From: Lithacetigena sp037446255 [NCBI: Coprothermobacterota bacterium]
GTDB lineage: Bacteria; Coprothermobacterota; HKB111
NCBI GenBank assembly: GCA_037446255.1
Contig: JBBIIY010000014.1
Location: 1-26,422 of the forward strand
Direction of reading: 5' to 3'
Length of the DNA: 26,422 nucleotides
Shown here: positions 15,307-21,922 of the stretch, in pieces
Numbering within the stretch: position 1 is the first letter of the stretch
Layout: each line of letters opens with the position of its first letter
The notes under the pieces: generated by a model
What the model was told of the DNA's origin: nothing
The model's database searches: none
What the model saw: only the letters and a program-made list of their open reading frames with translations
Position numbers and translations under genes: made by a program

Positions 15307-16266
15307 TCAGTCCTGACTCTCAAGTTGAAACCTAAGCGAATCAAAAACTGCTAAAAACTCTTTTTCTATCCTGCTTAGAACCTGCGATACCGAAGGAATA
15401 TCTTTTATTAAACCTGATATTTCTCCAGCCATCAGCGAGCCTTCTATTGTATCTCCGTTATATACAGCCTTTTTTAAAGCGCCCACACCGATGGCCTCAA
15501 ACTCTTCCAGGGAAGCCCCTTTTTTCTCCAGCTCCAGTATTTTATTGGCCAGCTGATTACGAAGTACTCTTACCGGGTGCCCTATTGCTTCGCCGGTAAC
15601 TATGGTACCTAAATCTCCGGCTTTAATAATAGCCTCCTTGTAGTTTGGATGCACCTCAGCCTCTAACGTGCAGATAAATCTTGTACCCATCTGCACCCCT
15701 ACCGCTCCCAGCGATAAAGCAGCCAGTAAACCTCTTCCGTCAGCAAAACCACCTGCGGCTACCACCGGTAAATTGGTCGCATCTACAATTTGAGGAATAA
15801 GTGGTAAGGTGGCATTTTTGCCTACATGTCCTCCCGCTTCTCTTCCTTCAGCAATAATTCCATCCACGCCGGTTCTTTTAAGCCTCATAGCCAGGGCTGC
15901 ATTGTTAACCACCGGGAAAACCATTATCCCCATTTCTTTGAAAGCAGGGATATAGATGGCAGGGTTTCCAGCCCCAAAGGTTACCAGGTGTACTTTCTCT
16001 TCTAAACACACTCTGATAATCTCTGAAACCCGGGGTGACTGGAGCATTATATTTACCCCGAAGAGTTTAGAGGTTCTTTCCCTGGTTTCCCGGATAGCTT
16101 TCAGGGTTTCAGTACCATCAAGATGTCCTGTACCCAATACGCCTAAGGCTCCTGCTTCTGATACAGTAGCTACCAGGGTAGGGGTAGCCACCCAGGCCAT
16201 ACCCCCCTGAAAGATGGGATATTTTAAACCTAACATTTCTGTTAATCTGGTTTTAATCATATTCAT
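15307..16266 (-). CDS. fabK: Enoyl-ACP reductase II, FMN-dependent (FabK)
   Basis: This 319-aa TIM-barrel flavoprotein belongs to the FabK/nitronate monooxygenase group. Visible motifs are YPIFQGGMAWVATP near the N-terminus, the active-site histidine H147 in EGREAGGHVG, and the FMN phosphate-binding AAGGFADGRG and MGTRF strands. In a fab operon the role is reduction of enoyl-ACP, the last step of each cycle. No fabI or fabL is present in the cluster, so this is the likely sole enoyl reductase. Nitronate monooxygenase is the alternative for the fold but is much less likely here. The start overlaps the fabZ stop by 4 nt (ATGA); an in-frame ATG two codons later is an alternative. Confidence 0.93.
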   Translation of the reverse strand: MNMIKTRLTEMLGLKYPIFQGGMAWVATPTLVATVSEAGALGVLGTGHLDGTETLKAIRETRERTSKLFGVNIMLQSPRVSEIIRVCLEEKVHLVTFGAGNPAIYIPAFKEMGIMVFPVVNNAALAMRLKRTGVDGIIAEGREAGGHVGKNATLPLIPQIVDATNLPVVAAGGFADGRGLLAALSLGAVGVQMGTRFICTLEAEVHPNYKEAIIKAGDLGTIVTGEAIGHPVRVLRNQLANKILELEKKGASLEEFEAIGVGALKKAVYNGDTIEGSLMAGEISGLIKDIPSVSQVLSRIEKEFLAVFDSLRFQLESQD

Positions 16267-16673
16267 ACAACCTTGAAGATGATTTTCCCTTTTACCGCTA
16301 TCTCATTACCCACCAGGGCTTCCCCCGAACCTTCACCAAAGCCAGCTTTTAACATGCGGACAGCGGTTTTCAATATCACTTCTTCTTCCGGTCTAACTAC
16401 CCTTAAAAAGCGGGCTTCTTCTATCTTAACCAGAAAAGCTTTTCTTCTTTTATATTCGGTTTGAGCTAAAACTGCAGCAGCTCCTACCTGAGCCAAAGCC
16501 TCCAGCAGAAGCACTCCTGGCACTACCGGTTCACCGGGAAAGTGTCCCTGAAAAATAGGGTCGTCTTTACTCCACTTTTTAACTCCTGATGCTGAAGTAC
16601 CAGCTTCCAGAGTTAAAAGTTTATCTATCAGGAGAAAAGGATATCTATGGGGAATAAAATCAGCAGGGTTCAT
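16263..16673 (-). CDS. fabZ: 3-hydroxyacyl-ACP dehydratase (FabZ)
   Basis: This 136-aa single hot-dog domain protein has the N-terminal IPHRYPFLLIDK, the catalytic H44 in GHFPGEPVVPGV and the catalytic E58 in LLLEALAQ. It dehydrates 3-hydroxyacyl-ACP to enoyl-ACP for FabK, encoded next. FabA-type isomerase features are not apparent. Its ATG overlaps the stop of the upstream small membrane protein gene by 4 nt (ATGA), so its translation is coupled to the sigma/anti-sigma-like pair. Confidence 0.95.
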   Translation of the reverse strand: MNPADFIPHRYPFLLIDKLLTLEAGTSASGVKKWSKDDPIFQGHFPGEPVVPGVLLLEALAQVGAAAVLAQTEYKRRKAFLVKIEEARFLRVVRPEEEVILKTAVRMLKAGFGEGSGEALVGNEIAVKGKIIFKVV

Positions 16674-16981
16674 GCAGCTTTATTCTTTCTTGCCAGACGA
16701 ATACCTAAAACCAGTAGTAATCCAGGTATTATGGTTAGAGCACCTATCCAGGGAAGATAATTATTTTTTTTGGTAAGTTTTTTTATCAATTGTTCCCGGT
16801 AACCAGTTGGTACTGGATAGATTTTATCGCTTAAATGCTCCATTTTAGCCATATATGATTGCCACTCCAAAACTTTCTGTTTTATATAGGGTTTGGTATT
16901 AATAAGGTTTTTCATTTTCTGGCTGGTAAGAGGGCTTAATTCGCCCTTCAAGTAAGCCAGCACGGCAGTGTCTAAATCCAT
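16670..16981 (-). CDS. Small membrane protein, candidate anti-sigma factor
   Basis: The 103-aa protein has a charged, helical N-terminal part of about 73 residues and one transmembrane helix (about 75-96, LPWIGALTIIPGLLLVLGIRLA), ending in basic residues. This is the shape of a minimal single-pass anti-sigma factor, and the gene overlaps the ECF sigma gene by 10 nt, the usual sigma/anti-sigma arrangement. I see no HxxxCxxC zinc motif, so it is not a ZAS-type protein and homology is not evident. The call rests on context. Its own stop overlaps the fabZ start. Confidence 0.6.
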   Translation of the reverse strand: MDLDTAVLAYLKGELSPLTSQKMKNLINTKPYIKQKVLEWQSYMAKMEHLSDKIYPVPTGYREQLIKKLTKKNNYLPWIGALTIIPGLLLVLGIRLARKNKAA

Positions 16982-17499
16982 TTCTTTACCTCGTTTAACC
17001 CGGCTTCTCCAAACCTGTTTTTTAGTTTAATTCTACCCCTGTGCACCAGCACCTTGGCAGAACTTAAAGATATTTTCATAATCCTGGCTATCTCCTCATA
17101 GGGATATCCATAGATGTCTTTTAAAGATACAGCGCTTCTATACTTATCGGGTAAATTTAGAAGCTCACTCTCAATTTCTCCATACTCTTCCGGAAACTCT
17201 CCTATTATCTCTTCATCCAAAGGTAGTGAGGTTAAACGGTGTTTTTTCTTTAATTCTGACAGGGAAGTGTTGAAGGCTATACGATAGATCCAGGTTTTAA
17301 GTGTGGATTCACCCCTGAAATGGTTCAATCCCCGGTAAATCCTAAGCCAGGCTTCCTGGGAAGCGTCACGGGCATCTTCGGCATTGCCTGAAATCCTTAA
17401 AGCCAGGGTATAGACATCTCTCTCATATAGATCAAGGAGGCGAAAAAATGCTTCTTCCTGTCCTTTTTTAAACTGCTCTAATATTTCTTTATCTTCCAT
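16972..17499 (-). CDS. ECF-type RNA polymerase sigma factor
   Basis: The 175-aa protein has a sigma region 2 (about 14-82), with DASQEAWLRIYRGL and the -10-recognition stretch TLKTWIYRIAFN. Region 4 (about 113-162) carries the helix-turn-helix YPYEEIARIMKISLSSAKVLVHRGRIKL. There is no region 1 or 3, as in ECF sigmas. It heads the fab operon and overlaps the candidate anti-sigma gene, so it probably directs transcription in response to an envelope signal and perhaps transcribes its own operon. There is no good Shine-Dalgarno near ATG 17499. Which ECF group it belongs to is unclear. Confidence 0.93.
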   Translation of the reverse strand: MEDKEILEQFKKGQEEAFFRLLDLYERDVYTLALRISGNAEDARDASQEAWLRIYRGLNHFRGESTLKTWIYRIAFNTSLSELKKKHRLTSLPLDEEIIGEFPEEYGEIESELLNLPDKYRSAVSLKDIYGYPYEEIARIMKISLSSAKVLVHRGRIKLKNRFGEAGLNEVKKWI

Positions 17500-17509
17500 A
17501 TTTAATATT

Positions 17510-17538
17510 TAGACCTTTCCATAAGGAAAAAGGTTACA
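17510..17538 (-). promoter_or_regulatory. Candidate ECF-type promoter for the sigma-fab operon
   Basis: On the minus strand TGTAACC (17532-17538) followed by a T-rich stretch resembles ECF -35 elements, and GGTC (17512-17515) lies 17 nt after the TGTAAC core, in the place of the CGTC/CGTA type -10. If real, the operon would be autoregulated. The start site would fall only a few bases before ATG 17499, leaving almost no leader. This agrees with the missing Shine-Dalgarno but is unusual. Confidence 0.3.
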
Positions 17539-17666
17539 AGTATCATAACAGTTATTTTTGTCTATAAATCATCTCAGAGAAAATAATTGTTTATTACTGC
17601 CTTTTATGATGCTGCACTGCAAGAGGCTGTCCCATAATTATACTTTCTTGATCAGTAAATTAGAAT

Positions 17667-17692
17667 TAATTGAGAACGTTTCTCATTTATTA
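17667..17692. repeat. 26-bp operator-like repeat, copy 1
   Basis: The core TGAGAACGTTTCTCA has 6-bp inverted arms (TGAGAA/TTCTCA) around a CGT centre. It is identical over 26 bp to 17747-17772, exactly 80 bp away. On the plus strand, TTGAGA at 17670-17675 and TATAGA at 17693-17698 are 17 nt apart, so the palindrome lies within the spacer of a plausible vegetative promoter, a classic repressor-site position. Confidence 0.6.
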
Positions 17693-17698
17693 TATAGA
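17670..17698 (+). promoter_or_regulatory. Candidate vegetative promoter overlapping operator copy 1
   Basis: TTGAGA (5 of 6 matches to the -35 consensus), a 17-nt spacer, then TATAGA (4 of 6 matches to the -10 consensus) on the plus strand. The transcript would run through operator copy 2 and the AGGAGGA ribosome site but meets no full-length gene. Confidence 0.35.
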
Positions 17699-17746
17699 TT
17701 ATTCCAGTATTTCAAAGCCTTAGGGACAATCCCCGATGGTTACAGA

Positions 17747-17772
17747 TAATTGAGAACGTTTCTCATTTATTA
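17747..17772. repeat. 26-bp operator-like repeat, copy 2
   Basis: This is an exact copy of 17667-17692, with the same near-palindromic core and flanks. It lacks a -10 hexamer at the right distance, because CAGGAG follows instead, so it would act only as an operator. It stands directly before AGGAGGA at 17774-17780. The 80-bp spacing could allow looping by a dimeric or tetrameric regulator. Confidence 0.6.
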
Positions 17773-17821
17773 CAGGAGGAAAAAAATCCCGTGTTGTCTT
17801 TCAGTTATCTATATTATTCTT

Positions 17822-18697
17822 CTACGGATTTCTTTTTATTATATTTAGTATTGTGCTGATAGTACCTTTAAAATCTAATTTACCTTCCTTGATAGAGAAT
17901 GATTTAATAGAAAAATTGGGAAGTTTTCTGATTCCATTAGTTATAAACTCATCTATGGCTTTACGTATATTTTCATTAAAATACAGTTTTTTCCCTGGTG
18001 TCTCAGCATAAACCACATTAACTGAAGAAAATAACTCTGATAGAACAGCTACAAAAACGTTCTGCTGGTTGTTTTTAGTCAATAAATTTATAGGAAGGGG
18101 AATTCTGCCCAATTTAAAATCCTCAACATTTAACTGTATTCCCGCTTCTGCTGAATATTCAGGTTTAGCTTTAACATATACCGGAATACTTTTTAGTAGA
18201 GCGGAGGGAACCCTTTTTTTCACTTCTCCAAGAACTTCGGATAATTCTGTCCATACCGGTGGGTCGTAATTATTAACTGCTTCCAAATTTTCCAGTATAA
18301 ATTTTGATGAATATTCAAACGTTCCATCCTGGTGCATTTTAACCTGGGCATCTTCAATAAAAAGAAAGAAAGGGTGATAATTAAAAATAGAGGAGAGTTG
18401 AGATTCAGTTAAAGTGGTATTAAAAGTCTTCTTCCCTTTAGGTATAAAGGTATAATCTTTAAAATTAGCTCTACTATAGCCCTCCGGTGCAATTATCTCG
18501 GTACCAGCATTTTTGACTACTTCATTAAAAATCTCCTGGGAAGAAGTAACTCCTAAGTCAACTGGCCGGAAAATGCTTATGTGCTTTGATAGAAAAGGCA
18601 CATAACCGAGAAGACCAGCAATGATTACTCCCAGAACAACAAAAACCAAACCTAAAACAAAAATTGTGTTTAAACAGCCTTTTAATATTTTTAACAT
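17822..18697 (-). CDS. Membrane-anchored extracytoplasmic protein of unknown function
   Basis: This 291-aa protein begins MLKILKGCLN and has one N-terminal transmembrane segment (about 9-35, rich in V, L, I and G), then a roughly 250-residue domain outside the membrane. That domain contains LTESQLSSIFN, a long beta-rich middle part, and amphipathic strands near the C-terminus (SFSIKEGKLDFKG). The layout and the LTESQL motif vaguely recall YpmS/DUF2140 or DUF2993-type lipid-binding proteins, but I do not recognise it with confidence. ATG 18697 is preferred because GGAGG lies 5 nt upstream; a TTG at 18709 would put the ribosome site inside the gene. It follows tldE on the same strand after a hairpin. 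Confidence 0.7.
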   Translation of the reverse strand: MLKILKGCLNTIFVLGLVFVVLGVIIAGLLGYVPFLSKHISIFRPVDLGVTSSQEIFNEVVKNAGTEIIAPEGYSRANFKDYTFIPKGKKTFNTTLTESQLSSIFNYHPFFLFIEDAQVKMHQDGTFEYSSKFILENLEAVNNYDPPVWTELSEVLGEVKKRVPSALLKSIPVYVKAKPEYSAEAGIQLNVEDFKLGRIPLPINLLTKNNQQNVFVAVLSELFSSVNVVYAETPGKKLYFNENIRKAIDEFITNGIRKLPNFSIKSFSIKEGKLDFKGTISTILNIIKRNP

Positions 18698-18714
18698 CCT
18701 TACCTCCAAACATA

Positions 18715-18744
18715 GGGAGACTGTCTCCTTGAGAACAGTCTCCC
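18715..18744. repeat. Strong hairpin between tldE and the downstream gene
   Basis: GGGAGACTGT (18715-18724) pairs perfectly with ACAGTCTCCC (18735-18744) around a 10-nt loop. On the minus strand, which is the direction of transcription, there is no T-run after it, so it is not a standard Rho-independent terminator. The next gene's GGAGG comes directly after. It may be an mRNA processing or stability stem, or a relic of an inverted-repeat element. Confidence 0.65.
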
Positions 18745-18757
18745 ATTTACATTTATT

Positions 18758-20077
18758 TTAATACTTGGTGGCTACGCTGACCTCCTCAAAGAGTATGGAA
18801 GGGAATGTCCCCATGCTGGTAGAAGGGTGGTAAATATTTTCTACTGCCACAACATTTTTCATGACTTCATAAATATTACCCGCCACCATAGCATCTTTAA
18901 CATGACCTACGATTTCCCCGTTTTCCACATAAATACCCGGTGAAAGCCCCACAGAAAAATCCCCATTGGATAGGTTCCCGCTATGGGCACCCAGAACACC
19001 GCCCACAATAATCCCTTTATCCATCATCTTCAGCATTTCCTGGAAGGTTTTATCTCCTGGTTTAATAAAAAGATGATTCAGGCCCGGGTTTGGCTTTACG
19101 GTTATAGGTTCACTAACACCAAAACCCATACCACCCCGAAAACCATGACCTGTAGAAATTGTATTTAACTTCTTTGCATAATGTAAATCATAATAGAAGT
19201 TTTTCAGTACTCCTGCTTCAACCAGTGGGAAGTACTTACCAGGCACTCCCTCATCATCAAAACTCCGAGCTCCTGGAAGACTGTCATCTAACGGGTCATT
19301 GTAAATAGTCAGTTTAGAATCGAATATTTTCTCACCAATTTTTTCAGCAATGGGGGTCTCTTTGTCATACACACTTTTTCCGCTGGTACCGATTTTTAAC
19401 CTCCAGATGAGTACATACATGGTTTCCGGGAGGAATAACACCTTCATCCGTTCACCTTTTGGTTTTACTTCTTCCTGCGACTGGTTATATAAATCAATTA
19501 CATAGTTTATTGAACTATCGGGCATCTCCTGGAATTTCTTTCCAATAAACAATTTATGCACACCTGCATATGAAGCCGGGTAAAAAACTGATATATAGGA
19601 GTAATAAAAACTGGAATGGGTTGATAAGTTAGTCCCAAGGTGGTTAGCGATAGACAATTTCTCTAACACTTTACCAGCATCAACATTAACCTGCCCTTTG
19701 GTACTTAAGGTAAGTAAGTCCACCAACCTCTGGCATTCTTTTACCATCATTGTATTACTTAATTCGTCCAGAGAAGAATCATAGGTGTTAACTCTGGCTA
19801 CCTCCGAAGTAAGGGGAAGGTTGAACTCTGCTTCCACCCCTCCCTTGAGAGAAGAAAGGGCGTTATTAACCAGGTCTTCAGGATTTAAAAGGTTTTTGGT
19901 GTAAGCAAATCCAAGTTTATTATCTTTGATTAACCTGAGGCTTAAGCCTGACTGAATCTTGCTATCAATATCTTTCAACTGAGCATTCTCAAAAGAGACA
20001 GAATCGCTTTCCTGGCTATTATAGTACACTTCTGCTTGATCGCTAACTGCTGAGGTTATTTTCAATATTTCCTTCAT
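18758..20077 (-). CDS. tldE: TldE/PmbA-family metalloprotease partner subunit
   Basis: The 439-aa protein is of the PmbA/TldE family (E. coli TldE is 450 aa). The N-terminal half matches the substrate-groove region (SVSFENAQLKDIDSKIQSGLSLRLI) and the C-terminal half has SFDDEGVPGKYFPLVEAGVLKNFYYD and the GDFSVGLSPGIYVENGEI barrel strands. It lacks the zinc-binding HExxxH found in TldD, as expected for the non-catalytic partner. TldD and TldE form a heterodimeric protease that degrades unfolded peptides and in some species matures microcins or RiPPs. The ATG overlaps the tldD stop by one base (TAATG) with a strong GGAGGTG ribosome site. Confidence 0.93.
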   Translation of the reverse strand: MKEILKITSAVSDQAEVYYNSQESDSVSFENAQLKDIDSKIQSGLSLRLIKDNKLGFAYTKNLLNPEDLVNNALSSLKGGVEAEFNLPLTSEVARVNTYDSSLDELSNTMMVKECQRLVDLLTLSTKGQVNVDAGKVLEKLSIANHLGTNLSTHSSFYYSYISVFYPASYAGVHKLFIGKKFQEMPDSSINYVIDLYNQSQEEVKPKGERMKVLFLPETMYVLIWRLKIGTSGKSVYDKETPIAEKIGEKIFDSKLTIYNDPLDDSLPGARSFDDEGVPGKYFPLVEAGVLKNFYYDLHYAKKLNTISTGHGFRGGMGFGVSEPITVKPNPGLNHLFIKPGDKTFQEMLKMMDKGIIVGGVLGAHSGNLSNGDFSVGLSPGIYVENGEIVGHVKDAMVAGNIYEVMKNVVAVENIYHPSTSMGTFPSILFEEVSVATKY

Positions 20078-21441
20078 TACACACCTCCGATGACCAGGTT
20101 TTTAACTAAGATATGCGGACCACCATGGCTGGAGCGGATATTCAACTGCCCCTTTCCACATCCTCCAATTTTACCTAACTCGAAATCGTTGCCCACCGAA
20201 ACAATATTCTGCATAGTTTGATATAGGTTGCCAACAATATTAACATCCCTGACCATTTCGGCAATTTTTCCACCCTTAACCAGGTAGGCATACTGAGCCC
20301 CGAAAGTAAAGTTCTCTCCACTGGTTTGTCCGCCTTTGGCATCCAGGATATATAGACCATCGCCCAATTCACTTAGTAACTCCTCAAAAGATTTATTTCC
20401 GGGCTTTATAAAGATATTCCCCATCCTGATGATAGGCGCATAACGATAATCTTCAGCCACACTATGCCCATTGGGCGGTTCATTAAAATTATTTGCAGTT
20501 CTCCTGGAATGCAGACGGCCGCTAAGAACACCTTTATCCAGTAAGGTAACTGGACTGGCCAACACACCTTCGTCGTCATACTTGTAAAAACCGAGTTGAT
20601 TGGGGACAGTGGGGTCGTCAATGATGGTTAAAACCTCATTGCCCAGTTTTGCCCCTATTTGCATTTTCTCTCTCATAGTAGGAGAATCTTCAATCAGATC
20701 AGCTTCAGAAAAATGACCGAAAGCTTCATGAGTGAAGACTCCGGCCATACTGGGATTGAGGATAACATTATAAACTCCCCTGGCGACCGGTTTGGCTTCC
20801 AGAAGTTGCAGGGCTATAGAGGTTTTCCTTTCAAACTCGGCATCCTGGTCTTTAATCCGATTAAATCCATCGCTGCCACCGATGCCCACCCTGACATTTT
20901 GCAGAAGATTATCCTTTCTGGATACAATAGAACCATTAACTCCGTTAGTTACTAAATCTTCCTTGATTTCCGCACCCTCGGTGCTAACAAAGTACTTCTC
21001 CCGGGAAACTTCAAAGTATTGAATAGTAGTGGTGCTAATACCTTCCTGCTTCAGGGGAATACTGTTATAGTGTCTGGTTAATTCCAGCTTTTCATCTATG
21101 GATATCTGCCTCGGGTCTTCCTTTAATATAGGTTTGAACTCGTCTTTAACTATAGCAATCGGAGCTAACTTTACGGGTTTCCTTAAATTCTCTGCTAAAA
21201 GTAGGGCATTCTCGGTAGCTTTTTTTAAGGCTTTTTCACTTTCACTTTCCCTGGTAAAAGCTATGGTGGAAAAACCACCATTTTTTAAAACCCGCGCCAC
21301 ATAACCATTAGTTGTGTTTGAACCAATCTGGCTGAGTTCCTTGCCATTAAAAACAATTCTGGTTTCTTTTTTTATTTCATAGCGAAGATCAGCATAGTCA
21401 GCATCTACTTTAGATAGAATTCTTTTTAATTCATCTAACAC
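20077..21441 (-). CDS. tldD: TldD-family zinc metalloprotease
   Basis: This 454-aa catalytic subunit has the zinc motif HEAFGH (238-243), an N-terminal MRxxE-like substrate-binding region, and the C-terminal cysteine motif GGCGKGQ. It is slightly shorter than E. coli TldD (481 aa). The start is GTG, set by a strong AAGGAGG ending 8 nt upstream. It forms an operon with tldE (one-base overlap) and probably the unknown membrane-anchored protein. No RiPP precursor or modification gene is in the window, so a housekeeping peptide-turnover role is more likely than toxin maturation. Confidence 0.95.
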   Translation of the reverse strand: MLDELKRILSKVDADYADLRYEIKKETRIVFNGKELSQIGSNTTNGYVARVLKNGGFSTIAFTRESESEKALKKATENALLLAENLRKPVKLAPIAIVKDEFKPILKEDPRQISIDEKLELTRHYNSIPLKQEGISTTTIQYFEVSREKYFVSTEGAEIKEDLVTNGVNGSIVSRKDNLLQNVRVGIGGSDGFNRIKDQDAEFERKTSIALQLLEAKPVARGVYNVILNPSMAGVFTHEAFGHFSEADLIEDSPTMREKMQIGAKLGNEVLTIIDDPTVPNQLGFYKYDDEGVLASPVTLLDKGVLSGRLHSRRTANNFNEPPNGHSVAEDYRYAPIIRMGNIFIKPGNKSFEELLSELGDGLYILDAKGGQTSGENFTFGAQYAYLVKGGKIAEMVRDVNIVGNLYQTMQNIVSVGNDFELGKIGGCGKGQLNIRSSHGGPHILVKNLVIGGV

Positions 21442-21551
21442 TAATAATTCCTCCTTTGTTTATATTATTTTTTAACTTATTATTCATTTTCATAATATTA
21501 TAAACCTTTATCAGAGATGTATTTGATAAAATAGAATACAAAAATAAAAAA

Positions 21552-21582
21552 TGGGGACCTATAAAAAATATGCCTGTCCCCA
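21552..21582. repeat. REP-like hairpin (GGGGAC..GTCCCC)
   Basis: TGGGGAC (21552-21558) pairs with GTCCCCA (21576-21582) across a 17-nt AT-rich loop, in the context of poly-A before and AATTTA after. On the minus strand it reads TTGGGGACAGGC, a form typical of REP elements linked to Y1 (RAYT/IS200-like) transposases. No transposase is nearby. It could alternatively be a weak bidirectional terminator. Confidence 0.5.
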
Positions 21583-21728
21583 ATTTATTTATCCTTTTCC
21601 AGCAGAAAGAATTATTCCCTGCAATATATTCCCCTTCAAATGATAATGGTAAAAGTAAGAATTATGCTGATAAAATAAATGGTATTGTTGTTGATACAGG
21701 TATAGGTTCGGATGTTTTTTCATACCCT

Positions 21729-21756
21729 TTTATGCCATAGGTTAAAATTCTGTCAA
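21729..21756 (-). promoter_or_regulatory. Candidate vegetative promoter, minus strand (tldD operon)
   Basis: The complement carries a consensus TTGACA (21751-21756), a 16-nt spacer, then CATAAA (21729-21734; 4 of 6 matches). It points toward tldD, whose start lies about 290 nt downstream beyond the REP-like hairpin. A nearer promoter may exist in the AT-rich 21460-21550 stretch. Confidence 0.3.
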
Positions 21757-21922
21757 GTTTCCTGCAGAGGTGTTCGGGACAGGTTGTTTGAATAACCCGG
21801 TTAATTGACCGTTTGAAACTGGTTCTAACTCTCATAACCTTACTCTATTAAGGTTTATAATTAACTATATCCAAACTTAAAAAAATTAAACTGCCTATAA
21901 ATTGAGGAAAGGAGATTTACCT

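Larger units (their letters stand above)
17500..17821. other. 322-bp gap upstream of the sigma-fab operon holding a tandem operator-like array
   Basis: No ordinary gene fits here. From left to right the gap has the candidate ECF promoter (minus strand), an AGGCTGTCCCATAA stretch at 17623-17636 that recalls insertion-sequence ends, and operator copy 1 (17667-17692). Copy 2 (17747-17772) and a strong AGGAGGA (17774-17780) on the plus strand follow. Behind that ribosome site a GTG at 17791 opens only a 22-codon hydrophobic peptide that ends inside the opposite gene. Confidence 0.5.
21442..21922. other. 480-bp gap between divergent tldD and ftcD
   Basis: The gap is AT-rich. It holds the REP-like hairpin at 21552-21582, a minus-strand promoter candidate near 21729-21756, and TATAAT at 21856-21861 (plus strand) without a good -35. 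Two short open frames (plus 21570-21740, 56 codons; minus 21589-21723, 44 codons) have no convincing ribosome sites and are probably chance. The gap may contain worn-down mobile-element sequence. Confidence 0.4.

Noticed and set aside
15307-16266. Nitronate monooxygenase instead of FabK
   Set aside because: Same fold family, but its place between fabZ and fabH and the absence of another enoyl reductase favour FabK.
17667-17692. Catabolite-responsive (CcpA cre) site
   Set aside because: TGAGAACGTTTCTCA has the CG centre of LacI-family operators but is one base too long and misfits the TGWNANCGNTNWCA pattern at its right end.
18715-18744. Rho-independent terminator of tldE
   Set aside because: The stem is strong but no U-run follows on the minus strand, so a plain hairpin is reported instead.
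21589-21723. 44-codon minus-strand frame rich in Tyr, His and Gln, just after a TTGACA promoter candidate
   Set aside because: Too close to the -10 to have a leader, AAGGG sits one base from ATG, and the odd composition is what AT-rich noise gives. Not convincing without conservation.
21570-21740. 56-codon plus-strand frame starting MPVPNLFIL
   Set aside because: Begins inside the REP-like hairpin, has no ribosome site and no recognisable family. Kept only as a note.
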